Source of the DNA: Plantago elongata
Taxonomy: Eukaryota; Streptophyta; Magnoliopsida; Lamiales; Plantaginaceae
Length of the DNA: 64,000 nucleotides
NCBI GenBank assembly: GCA_036897095.1
Contig: JAYMSP010000202.1
Location: 1-64,000 of the forward strand
Direction of reading: 5' to 3'
The translations under genes were made by a program, and so were the position numbers. The notes beneath the pieces were generated by a model. The model saw only the letters and a program-made list of their open reading frames with translations. It did not search any database and was not told the origin of the DNA. Of this stretch, positions 38,222 to 51,800 are shown piece by piece (the stretch's first letter is position 1; the number at the start of each line of letters is the position of its first letter).

Positions 38222-40782
38222 ATGGGAACGCCGAAGGCCCCCAGAGGGAAACTGCCCCTGTCGATAATCACCATCGTTGTGTGTGGGTTGGCGTTTCTCG
38301 TGCTTCTGTACACTGAGAGGATATCCTTTTCTTCTGCCAGCATTTTCAGGTCTAAATCCTGTGCTAGGAAAAATGTAGCCAAGAAAGGTACATACTATAT
38401 GATTTATTCGAACAGTTTTATAGATTGTTGATGAATGGTGAGTTGATGACACTGCAAATGTAATCTGTTGTTTGGCAGAAGAGAAACATATCAAGAGTAG
38501 TCCATTGAGTTATGCAGCTGATGACCGGTTTGAGTTTGATCCTGAGGAATGCAGCCTTGATCGTGGAAAATGGGTGTTCAATAGTTCGATTAAGCCTTTG
38601 TATACGGATAGGTCATGTCCGTATTTGGACAGGCAGGTTTCATGTGTTAAGAATGGGAGATTGGATTCTGATTACCGGCATTGGGAATGGCAGCCTGATG
38701 ATTGTATGTTGCCTAGGTTCGTTAAAGATCAATAGTAGTTATCATTAAACGCACAGTTTTTTGGTTTGCATTGGGAGAATGAATCATAGCAGAAACAGTA
38801 GAAGTGTAAAACATCAACGATGAGCTTTAGAATCACATTTTATTTGCAGGTTTGATGCAAAGGTAGCATTAAGGAGAATTCAGGGGAAGAGAGTGCTGTT
38901 TGTAGGGGACTCGCTCCAACGAGGACAGTGGCAATCATTTGTCTGTCTCGTTGAGTCCGTGATACCAGAAGGACAGAAGAAAATGAAGCGAGGCCGTATG
39001 CATACAGTTTTCACTGCCAAGGTTAGTGCATATTGGAAGATAGTCTCTGGCTATTTGCAAAAACTTCTGCTACTTGTAAGTAGAATCGAAATCGTGTTTA
39101 CCAAACACTTTTTTGGTGATTCTGCTGCAAGTAAGCTATAATCAGATCTCAAAATCCTTGTGCAGTCAGACATTCTACTGAAATAAGCCGTCAACTTTCT
39201 TGCTTTAAGTCAACACGAAGATTGAGACTCTGAGGTATAATCACAACTGACCTTTCTTGTACTGATTCTATAGGAATACAATGCAACAATTGAATTCTAC
39301 TGGGCTCCGTTCCTCGTGGAATCCAATTCAGACCTTCATATAATAGGAGACCCAAGCAAGAGAATTCTGAGAGTTGATTCAGTTGAAAAACATGCCAAAT
39401 ATTGGACAGGAGTTGACATTCTCGTCTTCAACACTTATGTTTGGTGGATGAGTGGCCTCAGAATCAAGTCACTGTAAGAACCTTTCCATATGTTCACATA
39501 TAAAAAATACAATTGTATGAGGCTTTAGTTAAAGTTTACACATCATATGAAGAACAGATGGGGCTCATTTGCAAATGGTGAAGAAGGATATGAAGAACTG
39601 GACGCAGCAGTTTCTTACAACATAGGACTAAAAACATGGGCGAATTGGGTAGATACAAATATCGATCCCAACAGAACTCGAGTGTTTTTCACTACAATGT
39701 CCCCTACACATCAAAGGTCAGTGATAATCTCACCCAACTGTCATAATTGGCCTTAGAGTGCAAGTCGTACATCCTTACAAAATTTCTGCTACATATCTTA
39801 TTTGAGTTGTTATGTCACTCAAGCATGTTCCGAAATGAACATTGTACAAGCTTTGAAGCTTACTGCAGCACAATCTTGTTTCTAGCGTACAATATTCCGT
39901 TTTTAGAAGGCTGTTCTGCTTAAGATAACATCATGCCAAAGTATATATATTACATTATATGAAACTTAATGTACTGAAACACATTTAGACCATGCACCTA
40001 ACACATTTTCCATGAAAGTATCGTTTTGCCAAATCGCTTTCAAAGGGACAATTTGTAACAATCATGCCTTGGTTCAAGGCCTAAAGAGCTCTACTGTTTA
40101 AAAAAGCTTGCTTGCAAAAACTTCAGATTCTTGTGGAGATTTAAGTGAATCTAGTGAGTCTTGTCAAATGCTGTTAAAAAACAATGTACCAAATGGAATA
40201 AAGCTGAAAGAATCAGTGAAGTAGTTTATTCTTGTAAGCTGATTCTAGCAATATTATTCCAAGTTGTCAGAATCTGTTACCTGTTTCTGCAAACAGAATT
40301 TTCAGTGATAATCGTTTGCAAACACTCAATTAATCTCTCGATTCTGCTTTACAAAAAGGTATAATCAGTTTACAAACACTCACTTGGCCTAAAGAGCTCT
40401 ACTGTCTAAATAGTTTGACAGTAATCCCATTTTATGATCCAGGAGTGCAGACTGGGGTAATGAGAAGGGGATAAAATGCTTCAATGAAACGAAGCCAGTC
40501 AGGAAGAAATGGCATTGGGGGACTGGATCAGACAAGCGGATCATGAAGGTGGTGGCAGGTGTTGTGGGAAAAATGAAGGTGCCTGTTACTTTGATAAACA
40601 TCACACAACTATCCGAATACAGAATCGATGCCCATGCATCTATTTACACAGAATTAGGTGGAAAATTGTTGTCGGATGAGCAGAAGCAAGATCCGCTGCA
40701 TTTTGCAGATTGCATACACTGGTGTTTACCAGGAGTTCCTGATACCTGGAACAGAATACTCTATGCACATTTGTTGTCCTAG
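38222..40782 (+). CDS. TBL34: TBL33/34-type polysaccharide (xylan) O-acetyltransferase
   Basis: Six exons (38222-38387, 38479-38716, 38850-39021, 39274-39473, 39558-39716, 40443-40782) give 424 residues. The layout is type II Golgi: a short cytosolic tail, one membrane anchor at about 13-30, and the TBL domain ([11 protein letters not shown], then a C-rich region). The PC-esterase motifs are [10 protein letters not shown] (GDS at 154-156) and [14 protein letters not shown] (DXXH at 401-404). TBL proteins transfer acetyl groups to wall polysaccharides; the TBL29/TBL33-35 clade acetylates xylan. The sequence is closest in memory to TBL33/TBL34. Position near AMPD/FAC1 favours TBL34, because AT2G38320 lies close to AT2G38280. 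The exact orthologue is not proven. Confidence 0.88.
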
Positions 40783-41623
40783 AAAAGAACTATGCATCAT
40801 TTGGCTAAACCAATGATGTGTTTTTCTTTGATTCTTTCCATGCGTTGTATGTTTTAACCTGTCAATAAATTGTTGATCTTTACAAGTTTCTTTTTCTTTC
40901 CATTAGGTAATAAAAGGATTTATACCTGACAAAGAATGAAAGGAATACATTCACACATCCATCATCCATGTAGGAATATTGATGTTTACTTCTGCTTCTG
41001 TTTAGCTAATTAACCAACTTAAACTAAATATGAAAGAATTCAACCATGAGTATAAATTCAAACAACATTAACAATAAAATATCACTATTATAATTTACGT
41101 CCAACAAACCTATATTATTTTTAACTTTATAATGATTTCTCATTCGTGTATAGAACTTCATTCAAAATATACGTTTTCATTATGGAACGAATGCTTAAAG
41201 TCTTATATTTACATCGATCCAAGTTTATCTCACGTCTTCTCATATCATAATCATACAAAATAGAAGAAAAGGGAAATAAACGAAAATAAGGGGCAAATCT
41301 TACAAGTCACCGAACGTGACGGAGTCAAACGCTAATTTCCCATAACTTGGAGATAAAGAAAAGAAAATAGAAGAATCCTTTTCATCCGCTAAGCGCAAAC
41401 GATATAGTTTTGCACCACTCACCTGATTGACGCATACAAATTCCCAGTGATATAAAACTATAAAACCAATCTGAAATAGAAACCTGTTAATTATATCTTC
41501 CGCCAAAAGAAGGATCTAGACTTCTTGAGCTACTGCAACTAGGGTTCCCATCCGCCGCATCTTCTTGCTTGTACTACCTCTGATCTGCAACCTTCCTGTT
41601 TCTCGTTTGTTCTGTATACGAAA
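40783..41623. other. Spacer and untranslated regions
   Basis: TBL 3' UTR with an AATAAA-like signal near 40863 (CAATAAATTG), then AT-rich DNA and the 5' UTR of the 72-residue protein gene. No coding region is seen. Confidence 0.4.
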
Positions 41624-43088
41624 ATGGCCGGAGGTGGTAATTTCATTCACAGAGTTATCTCATACGTGGCTAACGAGATAATCGTCAATGGCCTTGCGAA
41701 CAGGTAGATTATTCTTATTGCTTGATTGCTAGAATACTGCTTTTTTTCTGTTTCTGCTTGATTGATGGATATTTCGCCGATGATGACTTCCTTATTAATG
41801 ATGCGGAGATGACCGTGGTTGATTATTATTAAATTTTATCGGTCTGAGGCTCAATTACTATGATTTTGTGTTTGTAAATCGCTAATCCTTTTCATTTTGG
41901 TTTGAATTCGGTTGTACTGTTTAGGTTTTGCTCAAATCCGTTTTACTTTGTTGAGTTTCTGGGGAATTGGCTGTATTTTTGTTATACCAATATCGATATT
42001 ATGTAGGGTATTGGTCGACTGGTTTTTTTTCATGATAAATGAATTGGATGGGGATTTAGTTCAGCTCAGGTAGCTGGGCAGGTTGGGAGAAGAACTTTAG
42101 TAGCACATTATTGAATCCTATACTAAATAGTGAACTGCATCTGTTTAATTACCGATCTCTGTGTGCAATTCAGCTCATGTAGCTCTTCTGGATGGGGGAT
42201 AGGACCTTTTGTAGCTTATGAGATCTCAAGTAGTGACCTAGGGATTCTTAGGTTGCAGATTTTTAAGTTATCAAGGAAAAATCATGCTTTTGAGGACATA
42301 AGTTATATCATTCAAGAAGAGAGCTATGTTATGGAGATACTCTGGGCTGTGGATAAATTTTAATTTAGATTTTGTTCAGTTACTAAACAAATTGATTAAG
42401 TTGGGAGGTTCCATATCACATATCTTAGTGCTAGAGTGAATCTATTAGGATATGGACCTAAGGATTCTTCAAACTTCATTGCCCATTGGTTAGTACTAGA
42501 GGAATATAATACTGTTGAGAAAACAAGTCAAAGTTGTGTCTAGTTATGGGTTGCTGCTGGTAGAAGTGGAGAAGAGACTGATACCAGGAGGTAATTTGGG
42601 CTGTGGATATGTTTTGTTGTTGGATCTTATCCATGAAGTTGGAAAGCAGTTAACTGTCATGTGTTACTATTATATTTTAACTTTGGATTCCTGGACGTGG
42701 ATTGTTGTCCTGAATGCTTCTCCCTTCTTTCGCAGCCAAAGTTTTCAAAGGTTCGCAGTGAAGACATCGAAGAAGATTGACAGTATCTCTAATTTGGGTA
42801 AATAAATTTTATGTTTCTTTTTGATTTGATCTAATGTTCTTAAGCTTATTGCTTTTTATTTCATCTTTTCTGTAATAAGGCTGATGTTTTGTTTCTTGAA
42901 TTCTTTCTCTGATGTTTGCAGCGGCTCAGAAGAAAAAAGAACTAGCAGAGCAGGTGAAGGATGCTTCGAAGAATTTTGAGGTCCTTGTGCTTTTTTAGTC
43001 ATTTTTCAGCAAAGTTGGTCAATACTTGTATGTGTGTAAGATATTAACTGAAGCTATTATTTTGTTGCAGTCATTCAAGAATCAGTGA
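41624..43088 (+). CDS. Small conserved plant protein of unknown function, 72 aa
   Basis: Four exons (41624-41703, 42736-42797, 42922-42980, 43071-43088) splice in frame to 72 residues: MAGGGNFIHRVISYVANE, then SFQRFAVKTSKKIDS, and AAQKKKELAEQVKDAS to the end. All introns use GT-AG. The N-terminal half is amphipathic and could bind a membrane. The C-terminal half is a Lys/Glu-rich helix that could form a short coiled coil. Proper phases at three consecutive junctions and retained charge periodicity argue it is real although short. I do not know a function or symbol. Confidence 0.75.
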
Positions 43089-44199
43089 TGCGCTCACACA
43101 AGAATCTAAGTGATGCGTATCTGTTCAGCTTCTCATGCTACGGGTGCTGTATAGTGTATTTGACGTTCTGAAGCCGAGTAGAAGCTTGCTTGATTAATTG
43201 AACTGTTACTTAAACAATTATTTCCGTGTATTAGTTAGGATTTGTGCCTAAACCATCATTAGTCTGTCTTGTTAGTTCATGTGGACTAATAATTTGTCGG
43301 TACGCTGTATGTGCCATTTCTGTCTTGATAGCTTAATGATTATTTTGTTTGTGTGACGTACTTGTCACCTTTTCGTTAATGTGGAATAGAAGTACAAGTC
43401 TTCACCATTGAAATGTAATTAGAGGCCAGAGTGCACAAGCTTTGTTGTTTCTACCCAGTTTGGTTTGTCATGTAGCATCAATTTGTAGCCTAATTTTGTA
43501 AATTGAGGGTTTGCTTGTGTAGCTAACATGAAGTGGAGTATGCACTCTAAAATAGTAGTATGGGGAGTATATACTGTATACTTCCCTTGTTCCCCTCTCC
43601 TAATTTGGGAGTAACATTGCTTTCATTGGTACTGTCAGTTTTCAAAATATACAACCAACTATTATCATTATGTTTTTCAATTTTGGAGGTATTCTATTCT
43701 TAGAATTAAGGATTAAATCCTAAAACAATGTCCGCATATTGCATTAACTCGGTCCATTAACAATGCTTTTAACACATACACTTTTGAGGTTTTACCAATT
43801 CAATTGTTATTAATTATGTCAATGTGTTTGATTTTGTGTAATGGTCTTATTAAAATGATATTTTAATTCCAAACATTTGTATATATTATTTGTGGCTATG
43901 CCTATAGTAATGTACATAATATTTTATTTGAACTTTTCGATAAACTGTCTAGTGTCTACTATAAAAGTTGTTCATAAATAAAATTATTATAACCATTGTA
44001 TTAAGAATACTTTTTCTAAAGGGGCAGGATGCAATATTTCCAAAGGAGTATGTGTATCGTGAAAGAACCAGAGGAACTAAAACGAGTGGCAAACTGAATC
44101 AAAACCCCGGCAAGTTTTAGGGTTTTAGAATTTAGAGTCGAAGAAACTCACTATCACCAATTCGCCATCATCATCAAACCTCCATTAATCAATCCAACA
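43089..44199. other. Spacer, no gene seen
   Basis: 3' UTR of the 72-residue gene, then AT-rich DNA. The last ~110 bases are the likely SCO1 5' UTR. Confidence 0.4.
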
Positions 44200-47100
44200 A
44201 TGGCTTCCTCCGCATTTACACGAACCTTACGTTCTCGCTCCAGCTGGCTCCTCAGATTATCATCTCAATCTACCAAAACTCTCATCTCAGAAAAGCCTCT
44301 CCTCACTTCACCCATTTCTCCTGTATCCTCTCCCTTCTATGGTTTTCAACACGGATCTCGATATAGTCGGTATTTGTGCACCAACACTACCAAATCCGTT
44401 AATGAATCTTCTAGCATCTCAAATTCAGCTGCCGGTCCGTCTACTACTGGACCTACTGCGGAGGTTAAATCGAGCATTTCAGGTTCAGGTGCCGTTCTGT
44501 CAACTGAACCAGCTGCGGAGGGGAAATCGGGTAATGGACATGGAGAAGGCGGATCGAATGATAATTCTCAGCAGCAGCAAGGGAAGAATGTTCGTGGAGC
44601 GGTAATTTCTCATTCTCGATTTTCGTTGCGATTTGGCTTATGTTTGCTATCTGATAGGGTGAGAATAGATGTTGGTGATAAGGTGCTTTTCGTTTCATTT
44701 TGGCTATGCTTGCTATCTGATAGGGTGAGATGTAGGTGATAAGGTTCTTTTCGTTTCATTTTGGCTATGTCTGCTATCTGATAGGGTGAGATGTAGGTGA
44801 TGGGGTAGACGGAAATGAGAGATCAACTGATTTGAGTGCAGTGCAGTTGTTTAGCAAATCAGCTGATAAGTTGCAGTATGTGTAAAAAGGATTATATCAA
44901 ATTTTAGCAAAGCAGTATTGTTTAGCGTCTCATTCTCGCTTTTCATTTAATTTTTGGCAATGTTTGCTACCTGATAGGGTGAGATGCAGGTGATAAAGTA
45001 GACATAAATGAGAGATCAACAGATTGGAATTAAGTTGTTTTGAAAATCAGCTGACAAGTTATGGTATCTGTAAAAATTAGTAGATCGAATAGCTGTTCGA
45101 ATTAGTTGATCTATAAGTAGCTTGGCGTTTGTGTAGCATATGTGATTAAGTTACTATAAACTAGCTTATAAGGTGACAAGGCAGATGGAAATGATAGATC
45201 AACTAATTTGAGGGGAGTTGTTTAGCAAAGCAGCTGATTAGTTACAGTATCTGTAAAAAGGATTATGTCTTGTCTCAGTATGTTACTTCAAATAGCTTTT
45301 TTAATTAGTTGATCTATGTGTAGCTTGGCGTTCGTGTGGCATATGCAATTGAGTTACTATAAGTTAGGTGATAAAATGATAAGACAAATGGAAATGAGAG
45401 ATCAACTGAATTGAATGGAGTTGTTTAGGAATTCAGCTTACGGTTTCTGTAAATTGGATTATAGCTCGTCTCCGTATGCTAGTTCTTATAATCTTTTTGA
45501 ATTAGTTGATCTTTAAGTAGCTTGGTGTTCGTGTAGCATATGCAATTAGGGTATAAGCTAGATGATAAGGTGTAAGGTGATGCTAAACAATACTTTGTAG
45601 ATTTTGCTTTTGTTTACTACATAGTGAAGTTTTGTTCCTGTTCAGTCACTTTATTGGGACAAGGTGTCAGAGTGTGATGGTTTTGTTTTTTTTTGATTTG
45701 GCGACAGCCTGTTTCCTGGTTGAGTTTATTTTTGCTACTATGTACGGGAGCGGGACTGGTGTTCTACTATGACAGAGAAAAGAGACGACATATTGAAGGT
45801 TAGATCATTATGGTGAGTTGTATTATTATTTGCTGTTTCTATGTGTTCATGCTCTTAGAAGGTATGCAATTTGTTCCACACTAAATTTTCATTTGAGAAC
45901 TTGGTTCCTCTTTATGGCATGTTTTAAGCTACCTAGCCAAAACTATTTGAGATATGTTCCATCGTAATATGAAGATTTTATAGAGTAGAAATTGGTGTTT
46001 AATAATTGTACGATATCTTGTGCAAGTTTTCATTTTGGTGTGATGTAGAGCCTAAAGGCTTTAGGACTTCCCGTGTTCTGTTCATGCTCATGATATTGTT
46101 TGGAATTTAAGTAGTCCTGGCATGAGATGAAGGAAGAAGTAGCTGGAAAGCTTGAATGTCTTTTGGTGGTCTATTAATGCTGATGATATTGTTTGGAACT
46201 TTGATTAGTGTTGTAATAGTTGGAAAGCTTAAATCTGAAACTGTTTTTATTATTTCCTTTGTGATGCTTGCAGTATACATTTGACAGTCTTGACCTGTTC
46301 TTATTTTTCAGAAACACAAAGACAGTTGTGTTTTTTCTGGTGGATTTATGTCCTCAAGTTTGGGCATAACAAGATATGCATTTATCTTGACATATACATA
46401 CTCTGCAAAGAGGAGCCAATGTTTTCTTTTGTTGGATGATGGTAAAATATGTATCCAAATACATTTGGAATCTGCCTTGTATGTGTACCTGTGTCTACTT
46501 GTGCAACTTTATGTTTCCTTATCATACTGAGTTCCTCTTTTACAACTTTACCCGAACATAATTTTATTGTGTTCCTTTTGCAGTCTTCTTTTATTACCAT
46601 GTTCTCTACAGTTGATCTTTGAACATTCTGTTGTATATTTCTGCTTGTAATGGTGTTCCACACGTGTGCTATCATGCAGGTATACACAAGTCTTCAACTG
46701 AAGTAAGGCAAGGGCCTTCTGTTGGGAAGGCATTGATAGGAGGGCCGTTTAACCTCATTGACCATAATGGGAAACCTGTGACTGAGAAGAGCTTTCTGGG
46801 AAAATGGAACTTGGTTTATTTTGGATTCACTCACTGCCCTGATATATGTCCGGATGAACTTCAAAAGCTGGCTCTATCAATTGATAAAATAAGTAAGTCC
46901 CTGATTTTCCAGCTGAAAATATATGATAATCCAGTTGAGGGTAGTCACTTCGTGTACAATGTTTTCCTCAACACAATCTGGAACTGTCTGTATTAAATTT
47001 GGTTATCAATATTCAAGATCATGTTGGAGTATGAGTATTCTTAAAATGAATTTGCAGAAGAAAAGGCTGGTTTGGAAGTGGTACCCATCTTTATTTCAGT

Positions 47101-47887
47101 TGATCCAGAAAGAGACACGGTTGAGCAAGTCAGTGAATATGTCAAAGGTATGAATTCTGTAGGTAGTCCAAAGAATTCACACCTGAACTGAGTGAGATAT
47201 TCATTTTTCCATAAATTGTTCTTATCGCTCTCTATTTTGCAGAATTTCACCCAAAATTAATCGGCCTTACTGGTACCCCGGAAGAAGTCAAGAAAACTGC
47301 CAAGGCCTATCGTGTTTACTACATGAAAACGGAAGAAGAAGGTTCTGACTATCTTGTCGATCACTCAATAGTCATGTAAGTATACCTTCCATCACCTAGC
47401 TCTGCTGTTTCTGTTGCTAGCACGGCATGGCTCTTTTTCCGTGGAGTTCTGTTTGAAGTAATCTCATGTAGTTTTAAGTCTCTGGATTTCTCTGCAATCC
47501 TGAAACAAACTTAAACTATAGGTCTGAGATGATCAAAGCTCAACTTTACCCCCACCCTGCTAATATTCTTAGCACGATTACCAACAGAATCCAAATCAAA
47601 CATTAAGAACCTCTATATTGCCGAGTCCTGTAAAAAGTAGAAAAATAGTGATTGATTTGCCGGACTGGCCATAGGGGCTTATATTTGCTGGAAAAGCTTC
47701 ATGAATGATTGAATTATACGGAGTATGAGATTATCATATTGAGGTCAATTTAATATCTTTTTTGCTTCTTTGCAGGTATCTAATGGATCCAGATATGGAA
47801 TTTGTGAAGTTCTTTGGAAAGAATGAGGACGCTACATCACTTACTGAAGGAATAATTAGGGAGATTAAGCAGTACAAAAAAGTTTAA
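44200..47887 (+). CDS. HCC1: SCO1-type copper chaperone for cytochrome c oxidase (HCC1), mitochondrial
   Basis: Six exons (44200-44601, 45708-45798, 46680-46892, 47058-47147, 47243-47375, 47776-47887) give 346 residues. Residues 1-65 are Arg/Ser-rich and lack acidic residues (mitochondrial presequence), followed by a low-complexity Ser/Gly/Gln linker. A single membrane helix at about 137-156 is followed by RRHIEGIHKS. The thioredoxin-like SCO domain has the Cu-binding C217-P-D-I-C221 in [13 protein letters not shown] and the ligand His in VDHSIVMYLMD (H306). SCO1 delivers copper to the CuA site of COX2 in the intermembrane space. Having CxxxC and His points to HCC1 rather than HCC2, which lacks the copper ligands. 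Intron 1 holds two kinds of tandem repeats. Confidence 0.93.
44635..45590. repeat. Composite tandem repeats in SCO1 intron 1
   Basis: About 61-64-bp units (CTATCTGATAGGGTGAGAT...TTTTCGTTTCATTTTGG) start near 44635, 44699 and 44760, with another partial at 44950. Longer 183-203-bp units marked by GATCAACT(G/A)A then follow, at 44821, 45014, 45197 and 45400. The first repeat begins 33 bp after the exon 1 donor. Confidence 0.75.
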
Positions 47888-48812
47888 AGCGTGATACTTC
47901 ACAGTTCTACTGGAAGATCCCGCACTTCTCATTTAACATGTTTGCATAAAAGATTTACTTCACATTACTTAGAATTGGTGTTGGAGCTTATGGTGCAGGA
48001 TACTCCATAGGAAGCCCTTCTCAGTACAATAAAATAGACAATTTTGCTTTTTATGCATTGCGAAAAGCATCATGCTTTATGGTGGAAATATACCATAAGA
48101 TATGTAGAACAGTAGAAGTTTCTCAGCTCAAGTCTTTGATTACATTGCACATAACATAATTTATGAATATGAATAAGTTTTCCGATTGGATTCATGCCCA
48201 GTTTGTTCTCTTTTGTGCCTATAAAATATAATTTCATGGAAATAAAATAACCGTTATTCTAATCTTCAAGTGGAATAAGGGGTGAAGATACTAATAGACA
48301 ATAACATAAAGGACATACTACCAATATTAATTTCTCATTTATTTTGGTACCATTGTTGGACTCAATTTTACACAACCCCGACTGGGTGATATATCATATA
48401 TGCCATCTTATTCTAAACTCATCCTGTGTGCTGCTGCAAAACATATGCTACTAATCTATTTTGTCCAGGGTACCATTACAAAACCTGCATCGACATGCTC
48501 ATGGCTCACCCAGAAGGTGAATTTTACAGGTACCTCCAACCTCTTAGGAGAGTTGTCAATATAGTGACTACTGCACAAGCATTGTACGTTTTCAGTTCCT
48601 GCAGCCGTGTATACAGGCATTTGCATTTTGAGCTCGACTCTGGTGTTTTAGTTATATCTGAAATGACAAGATAGAGCTGACAAACTCAAGCAAGTTCTAA
48701 ATAAATCACCAATAACATCAAAATTTCAAGAGGATAGTATCTAGCTGCAAGTAGCCAGTCACCTTTGCGTCAATGATTCTTGTGATGCTTGGCTATCACA
48801 TTAGCCAACAAA
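47888..48812. other. Convergent 3' ends of SCO1 and AMP deaminase
   Basis: Contains the SCO1 3' UTR and the AMPD 3' UTR region. An 82-codon frame at 48426-48674 (+) exists but has no splice context or recognised similarity. Confidence 0.4.
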
Positions 48813-51800
48813 TCATGGGTCAATGAACTCAGAAAAGTTGGCCTTGCCTAAATAGACCTGCTGCATTTCCTCTTTCCATATCTTCAAAAAAAGATAATCA
48901 TGCATGAGACATATTTTAAGGCTTATTCATCATAAAGAAACCCAAGTACTTGAACTCTTAGGAAATTCAGGCATACCATGTCACGAAATTCAAGCCTTAT
49001 ATGGGGAACATTTGTCCTGTGGATATCATTTCCATCTGGTCCTCGCATGAAGTACTCCTTTCCAATCCAGTGCGACTGCCAAAAGCAAATAAATAATTAA
49101 AAGGTTTTTCTTGAAGGATCCCCACGGCCCACCGCCATTCACAAGGCCCACTAGTCAGCTCCCCCCAAGGCCACTTCATAGCATACCTTTGAAGCATGTG
49201 AAAAACCAGACTGATATACTGAGTTACGGGCAATTTCACATAAATCACATGAGCTCAATTTCCAGACCTGCATACAAATACAGAACATTAGATGAACAAA
49301 CAATTACACCACATGGGTTGAACTGTGGAAGATTGCAGGTGAAGAAGACTCACTGAAGCAGCTATACTGTATTCTTCCACAAGAGGTTCTTTAGTCAAGT
49401 GGATTTGTAATGGATCGTCAGTTGATAGTGAGACATTAAGCCCGCGAAGGAAAAACATGGGAAATGGGTTGCGGTGGTAGTCCAGAAATAACGAGTTGTT
49501 GCTCAGAGGAGACATTGCCAGACCAATCTGAATTCAAAGAGCCTATTCAGACCATAGAAACATAGCAAAAATAGGATACATGCATCATCTTAACTTCTTT
49601 GTTCTGCTTACCTGGGCTAGGTAGTACAAATATTGGAGGACGGGTGATTTTCTAAGGTTGATCCCATGAGCAATATTTTCAGCCAATAGAAACGTTGCCG
49701 CTAGATGGTCTATGTCACCAGCCTATTGTGTCGAAAAATGTCAAGTGTTTTGATGATATTACTCAAGGCAGAGAAAAGAGATCACAGTATGGGACTTAAT
49801 TGCTCACCTCTCCTGAATGGGGCCGGAATTTGATAGTCGTCATGCCTTTTGATTCACGGAGCTGAAAACAACAATCCCGTATGAACACATTTCATAGATT
49901 GGTCATTAGACTCGTTACAGTAATTTGCAAAGGAGTTAGCCATGGATGAAAAGAGCCAACAAAGAAAAGGAATTTTGACAGACGAACAAAGAGGGGTACA
50001 GTATAGACCATATTAATTATAAAATGACCATAATGAATAGTATAATCCCAAGATGTGCACCTTATTTAGGGTGTAGAGATTAGCATAGCAGTAGTATGCG
50101 TAGTATGAAAATGCAGGATTAAATATATTGGTCCACTGAGCGGGAGTCGGCATATGCTTCGTAGGCCTTCTTTCAGGCTTGCTTTCATCATCAACAAGAT
50201 CCAATCCAACAACCTGATATGACAAACAAAATGATGGCATAGTAAACACATGTGACAAATTTGAAGATCTCTGTTTAGATCTTGGATTTTACCCACATTG
50301 TAAACTAAGAAAACCCAAAAGATTAATAGTTGAAATAGCTCCTGCTCCACATGAACTGTTTAAAACCATGAAAATCAAGGAGAGAGGGACCATAATATGA
50401 GGAAGATTCCACGTTTTAGTTAAATTGTACTGTTATTACAATTTATATTAAGAAACTGGTCCGAGGATTATGAAAAACAGATTTTGTTGAAGAGACTATA
50501 AGACAGACCTGCTTTAAGAACATATGCAGCTGGGGATGTGAATCAGGATCGATGGTGACCTCAAATAAAGGCAAAAAGATGTTGTCAAGGATGTTCTGAA
50601 ATGAGGTCACAATACCCATCTCCTTGTACACATTGTATAATCTTGGGAGCTACATGACAAAAAAAATCCATTTAAAGTGCAGGCAAATATAATGTATTAA
50701 CAAAAGTAAACAAAACATTGCAATAAACACTTTTATCATAAGATCATCATAGCAGACTTTTCATGTGAGTGAGCCTGCCATCTTTTACAGATACCCGTTG
50801 ACATTAGGCTTAAATTTGCTAATTGGCCTACAGTTTTGATGCACACTAAACACATGTTAATCATTGTAGCTGGTAACAAACCGAGTATGTTGGAAATGCC
50901 ATTTTTTTTATTTGCGTCGATCTAAGTGTCACAAAGTACCAAATCCAGATCACATACTTTCAGCTTCTCTACGTAATTAGTGATTAGAGTCATTGGCAAT
51001 ATTCATGAATCTTTGCTGATACTAAACAGAAGAGAAGCTATGTCATACCTGAATCAACCATACAACATTCTCACTGTACAAATCATTGTTCACTATCCAA
51101 CTTGCTAGTTGGTCCCACTCACTCATCTTTCTACCATATATTGATATCCGATATTCAGCCATCTGCACAACAGACAGAGCTCAGGATTGAAATGAACTGA
51201 GAAACACAGAGGAATGCAGAACTAGCCAGAGGTTTCACAAAAAAATTAACAGCACATATATCGTATATGCATTATCTTTTAGCTTCTTTTCTTCATTTGT
51301 TTGGGAATGAGAAAATAAGTACCACATGATATTCCACCAGGGCCCAGGCACATATTAAAAATTAGACACAGTTACGTATAGAACTAATATACAGTACTTA
51401 CTAACTTTAACCAAAAACTGATTTGATTAATTAAACCAGTTCTAATAATGAGAACATCAGTTCTTATATATCACTTTATCCAAAATTGACTAGTTAATTT
51501 AACCAGTTCTAATGTGTTGCTACTAAGTGAGGAATTCATCCATTCAAAGATTCCGGACACTATATGGAACTGGTTGTGGAAGATTGATCAGTACCTCTTA
51601 AGTATATTGCTCCCTACTGTAGAAACTGAGATCTAGGAATACACATCTTTTTACCTGGTTACCAGAGCCTCATTCATATAAAAAGAGTAACCTCATCCAA
51701 AGGAAATAAATATAAGTGAAATTGCTTTACAAGAATGCATAAAGTAAAACTGAGATGAACAAGGACACAAGTATCAAGCATCCAATGGAAGATAAGTGCC